A stretch of 53,215 nt of DNA from JBGTBD01 sp041749475. GTDB taxonomy: Bacteria; Pseudomonadota; Alphaproteobacteria; Rickettsiales; UBA998. A model generated the notes under the pieces. That model did no database searches and was not told where the DNA came from. It saw only the letters and a list, made by a program, of their open reading frames with translations. The stretch lies in assembly GCA_041749475.1 (NCBI GenBank), contig JBGTBD010000029.1, positions 1-53,215 of the forward strand, read 5' to 3'. The translations under genes were made by a program, and so were the position numbers. Below are positions 1 to 8,404 of this stretch, one piece after another. Numbering within the stretch: the stretch's first letter is position 1; every line of letters starts with the position of its first letter.

Positions 1-68
1 GACTTGGACGGTACGGGCTTTTTCGGTTTCTTCGCCTCGCGGTTGGATTTCTGTTGTCCTTTAGCCAT
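1..68 (-). CDS. Small basic protein, 3' end outside the window
   Basis: The reading frame runs leftward from an ATG at 66-68 and leaves the window open after 22 codons. The visible residues are dominated by Lys, Arg, Gln and Pro, beginning MAKGQQKSNREAKKPKKP. A GGAG ribosome binding site lies just upstream on the minus strand. Very short Lys-rich proteins with this kind of opening recur as conserved hypotheticals in alphaproteobacteria; that comparison is from memory. No function can be assigned. It is transcribed in the same direction as, and downstream of, the SPOR-domain gene. Confidence 0.55.
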   Translation of the reverse strand, partial: MAKGQQKSNREAKKPKKPVPSK

Positions 69-116
69 GGGTAACTCCGTTCACTGGTTGTTATCCCTAA
101 CGAAAGGATAAGGTGG

Positions 117-1817
117 TTATTGACCGTTGACCACGGCGCAGAACGTGCCGCGGGTCTTGAGCTGGTTACACAGGCTGACAGCCGCATAACTGTCAGCATA
201 AGGGCCGACGCGCAGGCGATACATCGGGCGCGCGGCGCTCGACATCGGCGGGGTGACCATCTGTTGCGGCTGGCTGGAAAGCACCGTGCCGTGCAGCCCT
301 GTCAAACGCGCCCAGGTCTGTTGCGCGGCGGACAGGTTGGTGAAGGAACCGAGCTGGACATAATAACCGCCAGCGGAGGAAAGTGGGGTGATGCCTGCGG
401 TACGTGCCGCATAGGCGTTGGGAGCGCGGCGTTCACGTTGGGCGTACCCGCTGACCGATGCGCCGAGGTCTTTCACGGCATTACAGCGCAGGTTCTCTTC
501 GCGCGTGAAGGAGCACAGACGGCGAATCGCGGTGACGGAGGCGAAGGGACCGACGCGTAAGGAAAGCAGTTCACTGCCACGCTGCATTAGCGGACGGGTA
601 ACACGGAGGCGAAGGCCGCCGGGGATGGCGGGGTCACGCTGGCGTAGCGTGTTCCAATAGCCCAGAGCGCCTTTTTGCGTCTTGAAATAGCTGATCTCGG
701 CCCACAGCGCGGTGTGCATCGCGGGCTGGCTGGGGTAACCACGGAAGCTGCCGTAGCCTTTGCTATAGCTGGCTGCAGTGGAGGACTGGCCGGACAGTGG
801 CACAGGAATCGCTTCCGCCACGTTAACTTGTGCATTGGCCGAAGTGGAAGGCGTAATGGCGCTGCCAGTGACCGGAACGCTGGCTACGTTTGTGGAGGAA
901 GAGGCGTTGCCACTACCTGCGTAAGAGGATTGACCGGTCTGGAACGGTGCGCCGGTGGGAGCGGGGCTCGACGGAGCAAAATCGCTCACTGGAGCGGATT
1001 CGTTTGCCGGGGTGGAGAATGATTTCAGCGGGCTGGACTTCACAGGCGCTGCCGGAGCGGGCTGGATACGTTCCACTTTTTTCGGCGCGGGCAATTTGGT
1101 GGGCATGGGAGCGCGAACAGGAACGGCTTCCGCGACAGGGACCACCACGGGTGCGGGTGCAGGAGCGGGAACAGGTGCTGACACGGGCGCAGAAGCGACC
1201 GGAGTCGGCGCAGCATCCTCTGCCGCGAATTGCATTTCCAGTTCTTCGAGGTCAGGCAAGGTATCCTCAGCGGGAACATTGGCGATGTCCGCGGCGACTG
1301 CAGCAGGAATCGGTGCGGGTGTCTCTCTCAATTTATCCGGGCTTGGCAAGGTGGACACGCTGGCCGGGGCGGGCATCGCTTTCGGTGCTTCCGCTATGCG
1401 CTCAGCCGGTGCTGGGGCGGCAACGGGTTCGGGTTTGGGCGCCGGTGGTGCGCTGGCCAGTTTTTCGGGTTTGCTGTCGGCGTTGAACATCGCTGTTTCC
1501 GCGACGTAGCACTCAAAATTTTTGCCCTGAAGTTCGGAGCAAATCTGTTCCGCTTCTTCACGCGACGGAATCGGGCCGGCTTGCGTGCGGAAATAGACCA
1601 TATCATCCGGCGGTAGTTGGATTTCAGCCGGAGCATAGCTCAACGGCTCAAAAGTGGAGGGGAATTTTTGTTGCAGTTTTTTCCAGTGGCCCTGTGCTTC
1701 TGCCTCGGACTGGAAAGAACCCAACTGAACTGTATAGACCGTCTGCGCGAAAGCGGCGGTTCCTGTCATCAAGCTGGTGGTGGCGAAGATTGCGAGGGCG
1801 AGGCGGCGTGGATTCAT
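117..1817 (-). CDS. Secreted protein with three SPOR domains and a Pro/Ala-rich linker
   Basis: This 566-residue protein starts with a signal peptide (two Arg, a hydrophobic stretch, then a TAAFAQ cleavage region). A first SPOR-like unit follows at about residues 25-110, opening VYTVQLGSF. Next comes a long Pro/Ala/Val-rich linker of some 250 residues, a second SPOR-like unit (ALWAEISYFKT to LRVGPF), and a C-terminal one (YYVQLGSFTN to LRVGPY). SPOR domains bind denuded peptidoglycan glycan strands, so a periplasmic or septal cell-wall role is likely. An in-frame TTG lies four codons upstream at 1829, but the ATG at 1817 begins directly at the signal peptide. There is no strong ribosome binding site. 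The SPOR units are clear by motif; a specific partner or enzyme activity is not. Confidence 0.85.
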   Translation of the reverse strand: MNPRRLALAIFATTSLMTGTAAFAQTVYTVQLGSFQSEAEAQGHWKKLQQKFPSTFEPLSYAPAEIQLPPDDMVYFRTQAGPIPSREEAEQICSELQGKNFECYVAETAMFNADSKPEKLASAPPAPKPEPVAAPAPAERIAEAPKAMPAPASVSTLPSPDKLRETPAPIPAAVAADIANVPAEDTLPDLEELEMQFAAEDAAPTPVASAPVSAPVPAPAPAPVVVPVAEAVPVRAPMPTKLPAPKKVERIQPAPAAPVKSSPLKSFSTPANESAPVSDFAPSSPAPTGAPFQTGQSSYAGSGNASSSTNVASVPVTGSAITPSTSANAQVNVAEAIPVPLSGQSSTAASYSKGYGSFRGYPSQPAMHTALWAEISYFKTQKGALGYWNTLRQRDPAIPGGLRLRVTRPLMQRGSELLSLRVGPFASVTAIRRLCSFTREENLRCNAVKDLGASVSGYAQRERRAPNAYAARTAGITPLSSAGGYYVQLGSFTNLSAAQQTWARLTGLHGTVLSSQPQQMVTPPMSSAARPMYRLRVGPYADSYAAVSLCNQLKTRGTFCAVVNGQ

Positions 1818-1926
1818 GATACAATTCAACAGTAAAAGTTAATAACATCCTACAAAACTTAAGAACCATAAAACGCTTCACGGAAATTAGCAACCCTCAT
1901 TGCTGAAGCGCGGCTTTTTCTTGTGC

Positions 1927-1955
1927 TTGCGGCGGGGCGGGGGTGTTGTTATAAC
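1927..1955 (+). promoter_or_regulatory. Putative sigma-70 promoter of lysS
   Basis: A -35-like TTGCGG (1927-1932) and a -10-like TATAAC (1950-1955) are separated by exactly 17 bases. They sit 28 bases before the lysS ATG, giving a short leader with a GAGAG ribosome binding site. Confidence 0.55.
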
Positions 1956-1982
1956 CACAAGCCCAACGAGAGTGACTATTCC

Positions 1983-3554
1983 ATGACTATCGACCTTGCT
2001 TCCATCCCCCGTTCCTGGGCTTTCCAAGAAGCCGCCAAACTGGTGAAACGCTTTGAGAAAGCGCCTCCGGCCAAGGGGTATGCATTGTTAGAGACAGGTT
2101 ACGGGCCCTCCGGCTTGCCGCATATCGGCACGTTCGGCGAAGTGGCGCGGACATCCATGGTACGCCATGCATTCTCGCAGCTTTCGGATATCCCCACTAA
2201 GCTATTTTGCATCTCGGATGATATGGATGGCTTACGCAAAGTTCCCGAGAATCTTCCCAACCAGCAGATGTTGCAGGAAAATCTAGGTAAACCGTTGACC
2301 GATATCCCTGACCCGTTCGGTACGCATGCGAGTTATGGAGACCATATGAATGCGCGGCTGTGCGCGTTCCTCGATACGTTCGGGTTCGATTATGAATTCC
2401 ATAGCTCGACGGCTAATTATAAGAGCGGGGTCTATGACAAGACGCTGCTGACCTTGCTCGCGCATTACGACAAGGTGATGAAGGTGATGATCCCGACGCT
2501 TGGGGAAGAACGTCAGAAAACCTATTCACCGTTTTTACCCATCGACCTTGCAACAGGGCAGGTGCTCTATGTTCCTGTCGTTGAGCGGGACGTGGAGAAG
2601 GGAACCATCACGTATGAGACGGAATCCGGTGAACGCCGTGAGATTCCGGTGACGGGAGGACATTGTAAACTCCAATGGAAGCCGGATATGGGGATGCGCT
2701 GGGCGGCGCTGGGGGTCGATTACGAGATGTACGGTAAGGATCATCTTGCCTCCGGCCAGCTCTATTCCGCGATTTGTAAAATACTCGGTGGGTTGCCGCC
2801 GGAACAGTTCACCTATGAACTCTTCCTTGATGATAAGGGGCAAAAAATATCGAAATCCAAGGGTAACGGCATCACCATTGAGGAATGGCTGACTTATGCG
2901 CCGCAGGAAAGCCTCTCTCTATACATGTACCAGTCTCCGCAGAAGGCAAAGCGGCTTTATTTTGACGTAATCCCCCGCCATGTGGATGATTACCTCACCT
3001 ATATCGAGAAATACCAGAACGAAACGCCTGAGCAACGGTTCGAGAATCCGGCGTGGCATATCCATAGTGGAAATCCCCCGAAGCCGGAATTGCCGCTGAG
3101 TTTTGGGCTACTGCTGAACCTTGCCTCGGCCTGTAACCCGGAAGATAAATCCGTGCTGTGGGGATTCATTTCATCTTATGCGCCGGGTGCGACGCCGGAG
3201 ACCTGCCCCTTCATCGACCAGCTTGTCGGCTACGCGGTGAAGTATTATTATGACTTCGTCAAAGCGCATAAAACCTATCGTGCGCCGTCCGATAAAGAAC
3301 GTAAAGCACTGGAAGAATTACGCGATGTGCTAGCGGCGATCCCGGCGGGGGCGAGTGCGGAAGACATCCAGACCGAAATCTACCGCATTGGCCGTGACCA
3401 TGGGTTCGAGCCGATGAAAGACTGGTTCTCCTGTATGTATGAAGTATTATTAGGCTCCGCGCAGGGGCCGCGCATGGGATCGTTCGCGGCGCTCTATGGT
3501 ACGAAAGAAACAGCCGCCCTTATTGAAAAAGCATTAGCCGAGGAAATGGTATAA
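1983..3554 (+). CDS. lysS: Lysyl-tRNA synthetase, class I
   Basis: This 523-residue enzyme charges tRNA-Lys with lysine in the cytoplasm. It belongs to the archaeal-type class I family that replaces the class II enzyme in many alphaproteobacteria. The HIGH-type nucleotide-binding motif is seen as SGLPHIGT near residue 45, and the KMSKS-type motif as KISKSKGNG near residue 288. An upstream in-frame start at 1923 would add 20 residues unlike the family. The ATG at 1983 has a GAGAG site at a suitable distance and begins with the usual leading helix. It stands alone with its own promoter, opposite the SPOR-domain gene. The length matches the family. Confidence 0.95.
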   Translation: MTIDLASIPRSWAFQEAAKLVKRFEKAPPAKGYALLETGYGPSGLPHIGTFGEVARTSMVRHAFSQLSDIPTKLFCISDDMDGLRKVPENLPNQQMLQENLGKPLTDIPDPFGTHASYGDHMNARLCAFLDTFGFDYEFHSSTANYKSGVYDKTLLTLLAHYDKVMKVMIPTLGEERQKTYSPFLPIDLATGQVLYVPVVERDVEKGTITYETESGERREIPVTGGHCKLQWKPDMGMRWAALGVDYEMYGKDHLASGQLYSAICKILGGLPPEQFTYELFLDDKGQKISKSKGNGITIEEWLTYAPQESLSLYMYQSPQKAKRLYFDVIPRHVDDYLTYIEKYQNETPEQRFENPAWHIHSGNPPKPELPLSFGLLLNLASACNPEDKSVLWGFISSYAPGATPETCPFIDQLVGYAVKYYYDFVKAHKTYRAPSDKERKALEELRDVLAAIPAGASAEDIQTEIYRIGRDHGFEPMKDWFSCMYEVLLGSAQGPRMGSFAALYGTKETAALIEKALAEEMV

Positions 3555-3617
3555 TTTCTTCTCCCATTAAGGAAAATTTCAGCGCTTTGCCCATACAACT
3601 ATAGTATAGGCAGGCTT

Positions 3618-4481
3618 ATGCAACTTCACTCTTCCCTGTGGGAACTTCCCTATACCGCGTATCGCGGGTTTATCCTCGATCTATGGGGGGTTATCCATGA
3701 TGGGGCGACGTTATACCCCGGTGTGCGGGAGACGTTGGCTCGGTTGAGAGATGAAGAAAAACAGGTGATTTTCCTCTCCAATGCCCCGCGACGGGCGCAT
3801 AAAGCCGCACAGGTGCTGGCTTCACTCGGTATCCATGAAGCGATGTATGACCATGTCATCACCTCGGGTGAGGCGGTCTACCACTATCTTTCGGTGACTA
3901 AAGAGATAGGAAAACGTTACTATTATATCGGGCCGGATAAGGATTTGGACATCCTTGACGGGCTGTGGTTCATCCGCTCCGGGTTGGCGAATGCGGATTT
4001 CCTGCTCAATGTGGGGTTTTTCAACGATTACCAGACGATGGAGGATATGGAATCCCTGCTTACCACCTCGCGTGCGCTAGGGAGGCCGATGCTGTGCGTC
4101 AATCCCGACCGCGTGGTCGTGAAACAGGACGGGACGCGTCTGCTATGCGCCGGCACTATCGCGGATGCGTATGAGAAAATCGGCGGTAAGGTGCATTGGT
4201 TCGGTAAGCCTTACGCGGAAGTCTACCAACTCTGCCTTCAGCGGTTCGACGGCATCGCTAAGCAGGAAATCCTCGCGGTAGGGGATAGTCTGGAGACGGA
4301 CATCAAAGGAGCGGCTGGTGTCGGTATCGACTCGGTGTTGATCGGCGGCGGGATATTGAAGGAGCAGTTATATTCAGGCGGGGGCATCAATGAAGTAGCT
4401 CTGCAATCGCTGGTACAGGAGTATGGGGCGACACCTCATTACGTTATTCCGTCGTTCGGGGCGCAAGGTTCAACGCTTTAA
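3618..4481 (+). CDS. HAD-superfamily hydrolase, class IIA (TIGR01459-like)
   Basis: This 287-residue protein opens with the HAD motif I region LDLWGVIHDG, where the first Asp is the expected nucleophile and the next-but-one position carries Trp instead of the common Asp. Motif II is the SNAPRR region, and motif III with the acidic residues is GDSLETDIKGA near the C-terminus. The arrangement matches class IIA (NagD-like) phosphatases and the TIGR01459 group found widely in alphaproteobacteria. The substrate is unknown; sugar or nucleotide monophosphates are typical. Its last 38 bases overlap the 3' end of the convergent tlpA-like gene. Confidence 0.85.
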   Translation: MQLHSSLWELPYTAYRGFILDLWGVIHDGATLYPGVRETLARLRDEEKQVIFLSNAPRRAHKAAQVLASLGIHEAMYDHVITSGEAVYHYLSVTKEIGKRYYYIGPDKDLDILDGLWFIRSGLANADFLLNVGFFNDYQTMEDMESLLTTSRALGRPMLCVNPDRVVVKQDGTRLLCAGTIADAYEKIGGKVHWFGKPYAEVYQLCLQRFDGIAKQEILAVGDSLETDIKGAAGVGIDSVLIGGGILKEQLYSGGGINEVALQSLVQEYGATPHYVIPSFGAQGSTL

Positions 4482-4980
4482 GGATATCCGGACTGTTCCA
4501 ATCCACTTCTCCTTCGAATTTTTGTAGAATATTCCCGTCCTTATCCAACACGTAATTGGTGGGGAGGCCGCGGAGCTTGAGGGCTTTGAACGTTCGTAAG
4601 CCCTTATCCCAGAAGAGTTCGGCGTGGCGGATTTCTTTTCTCAGGATGGTCTCGAAGAAATCATCTTTCGGCTCGACGGCCAACATGATGACTTTCAGTG
4701 TATCGGGATGAGCGTTCTGCAAGGCGGCGAGGTAGGGCATCTCCTTCAAACAGGGAGGACACCATGTGGCCCAGAAGGCGAGGATAACCGTTTTTCCGCG
4801 ATAATCGGCGAGGCGGTGGAGTTTGCCTTCCTTATCCAGAAAGGTCGCATGGGCGAGGGCGGAGGATTCGCTGGGCGCAGGTGGGGGGCTCAGCCCGTCG
4901 GGGTAAAAATAGCGGTAGTTGGAGTAGCCGACCAGAGCCGCTACGACCATCAGGAAAAAAAAGGTTGCGAGTTTGCCCAT
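4444..4980 (-). CDS. TlpA-like membrane-anchored thioredoxin
   Basis: This 178-residue protein has an N-terminal uncleaved signal or anchor helix (residues 3-22) and a periplasmic thioredoxin fold with the active site WCPPC at about residue 72. The cis-Pro segment LRGLPTNYV follows. TlpA/ResA proteins reduce disulfides in apocytochrome c or copper-delivery proteins. Upstream in-frame starts would read into the argH 5' region, and the ATG at 4980 starts at the membrane anchor, so it is preferred. It diverges from argH, with 34 bases between the two starts. This tlpA/argH divergence is a common alphaproteobacterial arrangement. The exact redox partner cannot be told. Confidence 0.88.
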   Translation of the reverse strand: MGKLATFFFLMVVAALVGYSNYRYFYPDGLSPPPAPSESSALAHATFLDKEGKLHRLADYRGKTVILAFWATWCPPCLKEMPYLAALQNAHPDTLKVIMLAVEPKDDFFETILRKEIRHAELFWDKGLRTFKALKLRGLPTNYVLDKDGNILQKFEGEVDWNSPDILKALNLAPRTTE

Positions 4981-5014
4981 AGTTCGCTCTATCATGCGCC
5001 GGGGACGATACACG

Positions 5015-6421
5015 ATGAGTCAGCAAAAGACAAATAAAGCCGCGAATCCACTCTGGGGCGGACGGTTCTCCGGGGAAACGCACGCGCTGATGCAGGAGAT
5101 CAACGCCTCCATCGATGTGGATAAGGCGCTTTATGCGCAGGACATCCGCGGCTCCATCGCCCATGCTGAAATGTTAGGAAAAGTGGGGATTTTATCCTCC
5201 GAAGAGACCGTCTCCATCGTTGGCGGTCTAAAGCAGATCGAGCAGGAAATCATCGCCGGGAAAATGGAATTCACGCCCGCGCTTGAGGACATCCATATGC
5301 ATGTGGAGACGCGCCTGAAAGCCATCATCGGCGATGCGGCGGGGAAGCTACATACGGCGCGTTCGCGTAACGATCAGGTGGCGACGGATTTTCGACTCTA
5401 TGTGCGCGATGCAGCGGATGAGATGGGTGCGTTATTGACCGCGTTGCAGCGTGTATTGTGCACGCTGGCGGAGCACCATGCGGCGACGATTATGCCCGGG
5501 TTCACACATCTGCAACCGGCGCAGCCGATTACGTTCGGGCATCATCTGCTGGCGTATGTCGAGATGCTGGGGCGGGATCGGGGGCGGTTCATGGATGCGC
5601 GGGCGCGGATGAATGAGTGCCCACTCGGGGCTGCTGCATTGGCAGGAACGTCGTTTCCGATTGATCGCCACCAGACGGCGGCGGCGTTAGGGTTCGAAAT
5701 GCCGATGCGCAATTCACTGGATGCGGTCTCAGACCGTGATTTTGCGGTGGAATTCATGAGTGCTGCGGCACTGTGTGCCGTGCACTTGTCGCGCTTGGCG
5801 GAGGAGTTGATTATCTGGTCAACACCGATGTTCGGCTTTATCAGATTACCGGAGAATTTCACTAGCGGGTCGTCCATCATGCCGCAGAAGCGTAATCCCG
5901 ATGCTGCGGAATTGGTGCGGGCGAAGACGGGGCGCATCACGGGGAATCTTGTCGCTATGTTGCAGATATTGAAGGCGCTGCCACTGGCCTACAACAAGGA
6001 TATGCAGGAAGACAAAGAAGCGCTGTTCGATACGCATCACGCGCTGTCATTGTCACTGCATGTGATAGCGCAGTTGTGCGAGGGGATCACGGTCCATAAG
6101 GAGCGTATGGTGCAGGCGGCAAGTGCAGGATTCTCTACCGCGACCGATCTTGCTGACTGGCTGGTGCGCGTGTTGAACATTCCCTTCCGCGATGCGCATT
6201 ATATCACCGGAAGCATTGTGAAGATTGCTGAGGAAAAGGCGTGTGAATTACACGCGCTGTCGCTCGCCGATATGCAATCGGTAGAAAAACGTATCACGCA
6301 GGATGTGTTCTCGGTATTGACGGTGGAATCTTCCGTCTCCAGTCGTACCAGTTTCGGTGGGACGTCACCTCAGAACGTGAAGGAAGCCGTGAAAGAAGCG
6401 AGGAACATCTATGCGCTCTAA
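5015..6421 (+). CDS. argH: Argininosuccinate lyase
   Basis: This 468-residue cytoplasmic enzyme splits argininosuccinate into arginine and fumarate, the last step of arginine synthesis. The fumarase/aspartase-superfamily signature GSSIMPQKRNPD lies about two thirds along. The HTARSRNDQ segment and the TGSIV region that help form the tetramer active site are also visible. The ATG at 5015 follows a GGGGAC ribosome binding site; an ATG at 4973 would overlap the tlpA start and adds non-family sequence. The 3' end overlaps the next small lipoprotein gene by 11 bases, indicating an argH-lipoprotein-lysA operon. Confidence 0.96.
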   Translation: MSQQKTNKAANPLWGGRFSGETHALMQEINASIDVDKALYAQDIRGSIAHAEMLGKVGILSSEETVSIVGGLKQIEQEIIAGKMEFTPALEDIHMHVETRLKAIIGDAAGKLHTARSRNDQVATDFRLYVRDAADEMGALLTALQRVLCTLAEHHAATIMPGFTHLQPAQPITFGHHLLAYVEMLGRDRGRFMDARARMNECPLGAAALAGTSFPIDRHQTAAALGFEMPMRNSLDAVSDRDFAVEFMSAAALCAVHLSRLAEELIIWSTPMFGFIRLPENFTSGSSIMPQKRNPDAAELVRAKTGRITGNLVAMLQILKALPLAYNKDMQEDKEALFDTHHALSLSLHVIAQLCEGITVHKERMVQAASAGFSTATDLADWLVRVLNIPFRDAHYITGSIVKIAEEKACELHALSLADMQSVEKRITQDVFSVLTVESSVSSRTSFGGTSPQNVKEAVKEARNIYAL

Positions 6422-6584
6422 ACCTGTAGTAATTCTATGGATGCTGGCTGCCGTAGTCGGGCTTTCCGCCTGTGGCATCAAAGGCAATCTGGTCCGCCCC
6501 AGCGAGATTCCCGCCCTCGAGAAGAAGCGCGAAGAGCGGTTACGCAAACTGGAAATCGACGAGCAGAAAGAGCCGCAGGCCTAG
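6411..6584 (+). CDS. Small LptM/YifL-like lipoprotein
   Basis: This 57-residue protein, short enough to be missed by gene finders, has a hydrophobic signal ending in the lipobox LSAC at residues 18-21. After the Cys it continues GIKGNLVRPSEIP and then a charged helix. The CG-KG-L-P motif is typical of LptM (YifL), a lipoprotein that assists maturation of the LPS transporter LptDE and is often encoded next to lysA. It overlaps argH by 11 bases and its stop codon directly abuts the lysA ATG, so the three genes are translationally linked. Confidence in the gene is high; the LptM assignment rests on the short motif and position. Confidence 0.85.
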   Translation: MRSKPVVILWMLAAVVGLSACGIKGNLVRPSEIPALEKKREERLRKLEIDEQKEPQA

Positions 6585-7844
6585 ATGGATTTTTTTCAAT
6601 ATAAGGACGGTGTGCTGCATGCGGAAGATGTATCGCTCCCCGCACTGGCAAACGAGGTGGGGACTCCGTTCTATTGCTATTCTTCCGAAACGTTGAAGCG
6701 GCATTATCGCGTCTTCGCAGACGGGCTTTCGGGGTTGAATCCGCGCATCTGTTTTGCGGTAAAATCCAATAGTAATATCGCCGTCCTCGCCACGCTCGGT
6801 AAAGAAGGTGCGGGGGCGGATGTGGTATCCGAAGGTGAGATTCGGTTGGCACTTGCCGCCGGTATCCCGGCGGATCGGATCGTGTTCTCCGGTGTGGGCA
6901 AAACGCGCGAAGAGATGCATTACGCGCTGCAACAAAATCTCTTCCAGTTCAACGTCGAATCATGGCCGGAAGTGATGATGTTGAACGAGGTGGCGGAGAG
7001 TCTCGGTGTCGTCGCCCCTGTGGCGCTACGCGTCAATCCCGATGTTGAAGCGGGAACGCACGCAAAAATATCGACCGGGCATAAAGCGTCCAAATTCGGG
7101 ATTTCGATTGCTGAGGCCAAACGCATCTTTGCGCAGGCTGACCAGTTGAAGGGGCTTTCGCTGCATGGGGTGTCGGTGCATATCGGCTCACAACTAACAT
7201 CGCTGGAGCCGTTCCGTGCTGCGTTTCTGCGCGTGAAGTCCTTCGTCGCGGAGTTGCGCGCGGCAGGGCATACTATCTCCACCATCGACCTTGGCGGAGG
7301 GCTGGGCGTGCCGTATCAAAAGATGCAGGAGCCGCCGTTGCCCGCGAGTTATGGTGCGCTAGTGAAAGAAATATTCTCCGATGAAAAAGCGCAATTGGTG
7401 TTCGAGCCGGGGCGGCTCATTTCCGGTAATGCGGGGATTCTGGTGACACAGGTGATCTACGTCAAGGAAGCGGAGGAAGGAACGTTCGTGATCGTCGATG
7501 CGGCGATGAACGATTTGTTGCGCCCGACGCTCTATGATGCGTATCACGACATCATCCCAGTCGAATTGAAATCATCGGGCAAGACGATGGTCGCCGATAT
7601 CGTCGGCCCCGTGTGTGAGTCCGGCGATACGTTCGCGACAGCGCGCGAGATTGCCGCTGTCGGGCCGGGGGACTTGCTGGCGTTCCGTACGGCGGGAGCC
7701 TATGGCGCGGTGATGAGTTCTACCTATAATGCGCGGCCTTTAACACCGGAGGTGATGGTGCAGGGCAGCACGCATGCGATCATCCGCAAACGTCCGTCCT
7801 ATGAAGAAATGATGGGACTACAGCGTCTGCCGGAATGGCTCTAG
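6585..7844 (+). CDS. lysA: Diaminopimelate decarboxylase
   Basis: This 419-residue PLP enzyme makes lysine from meso-diaminopimelate. The PLP-binding lysine is in CFAVKSNSNIAVL near residue 60, and the glycine-rich phosphate site is in LGGGLG near residue 240. The substrate-side PVCESGD motif near residue 344 supplies the catalytic Cys from the partner subunit. The C-terminal AYGAVMSSTYNARP is typical of the family. It begins at the base after the lipoprotein stop codon, with no gap. Together with lysS in this window it links lysine supply and use, though the genes are not co-transcribed. Confidence 0.96.
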   Translation: MDFFQYKDGVLHAEDVSLPALANEVGTPFYCYSSETLKRHYRVFADGLSGLNPRICFAVKSNSNIAVLATLGKEGAGADVVSEGEIRLALAAGIPADRIVFSGVGKTREEMHYALQQNLFQFNVESWPEVMMLNEVAESLGVVAPVALRVNPDVEAGTHAKISTGHKASKFGISIAEAKRIFAQADQLKGLSLHGVSVHIGSQLTSLEPFRAAFLRVKSFVAELRAAGHTISTIDLGGGLGVPYQKMQEPPLPASYGALVKEIFSDEKAQLVFEPGRLISGNAGILVTQVIYVKEAEEGTFVIVDAAMNDLLRPTLYDAYHDIIPVELKSSGKTMVADIVGPVCESGDTFATAREIAAVGPGDLLAFRTAGAYGAVMSSTYNARPLTPEVMVQGSTHAIIRKRPSYEEMMGLQRLPEWL

Positions 7845-7864
7845 ATAGTGACAACACTCTCTAG
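7841..7864. terminator. Hairpin spanning the convergent lysA and hpt stops
   Basis: Arms CTAGATAGTG (7841-7850) and CACTCTCTAG (7855-7864) pair with one mismatch around a four-base loop. The stem covers the stop codons of both convergent genes. There is no T-run on either side, so it may be only a weak or Rho-assisted bidirectional end signal. Confidence 0.35.
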
Positions 7865-8403
7865 CGCACAGTGCCGATATACGGCAATTCACGGAAATAA
7901 TTGGCGTAGTCCAGACCGTACCCGACAACGAATTTATCGGGAATGGTGAAGCCGACGAAATCGGCGTTCAGCTCCACTTTGCGTTTGCCGGGTTTTTCCA
8001 ATAGCACGGCGATATGCATGGATGCTGCACCGCGTTCTTGCAGCAATGTGCGGGCGTAATTGAGCGTCTGTCCGGATTCGAGGATGTCGTCGACCAGCAG
8101 GATGTTTTTGTTCCGGACGGTGTCGCTTAAATCACGTTCAACCATGACGACGTTGGTGCTTTCGACGTTCTTGCCATAGCTGGAGAGAGTCATGAAATCG
8201 ATCTGCGGGCGGCAGCCGACATGGTGTAGGGCGCGCACTAAATCGGCGGCGAAGACGAAACTGCCTTTCAGTAGCGCCACGACCATGAATTCCTCACTCA
8301 TATGTGCCGTGATGCGGGTCGCCATCTCTTCCACCTTGAGGGCGATTTCCTCAGGGCTGAATAGTATATCGATAGTGGATTCGGACGGGTGGGGAGCGGT
8401 CAT
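7861..8403 (-). CDS. hpt: Hypoxanthine phosphoribosyltransferase
   Basis: This 180-residue enzyme salvages hypoxanthine (and usually guanine) to nucleotide using PRPP. The PRPP-binding signature ILLVDDILESGQT, with its two Asp residues, is near residue 104. The purine-binding FVGFTIPDKFVVGYGLDY segment precedes the C-terminus. It is downstream of the DUF3426 gene on the minus strand with one base between them, so they are likely co-transcribed. The length is normal for the bacterial family. Confidence 0.94.
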   Translation of the reverse strand: MTAPHPSESTIDILFSPEEIALKVEEMATRITAHMSEEFMVVALLKGSFVFAADLVRALHHVGCRPQIDFMTLSSYGKNVESTNVVMVERDLSDTVRNKNILLVDDILESGQTLNYARTLLQERGAASMHIAVLLEKPGKRKVELNADFVGFTIPDKFVVGYGLDYANYFRELPYIGTVR

Positions 8404-8404
8404 G

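Noticed and set aside
955..1509. Long plus-strand Gly/Ala-rich frame opposite the SPOR gene.
   Set aside because: It is the antisense of the Pro/Ala linker codons; GC-rich low-complexity coding DNA keeps the opposite strand open.
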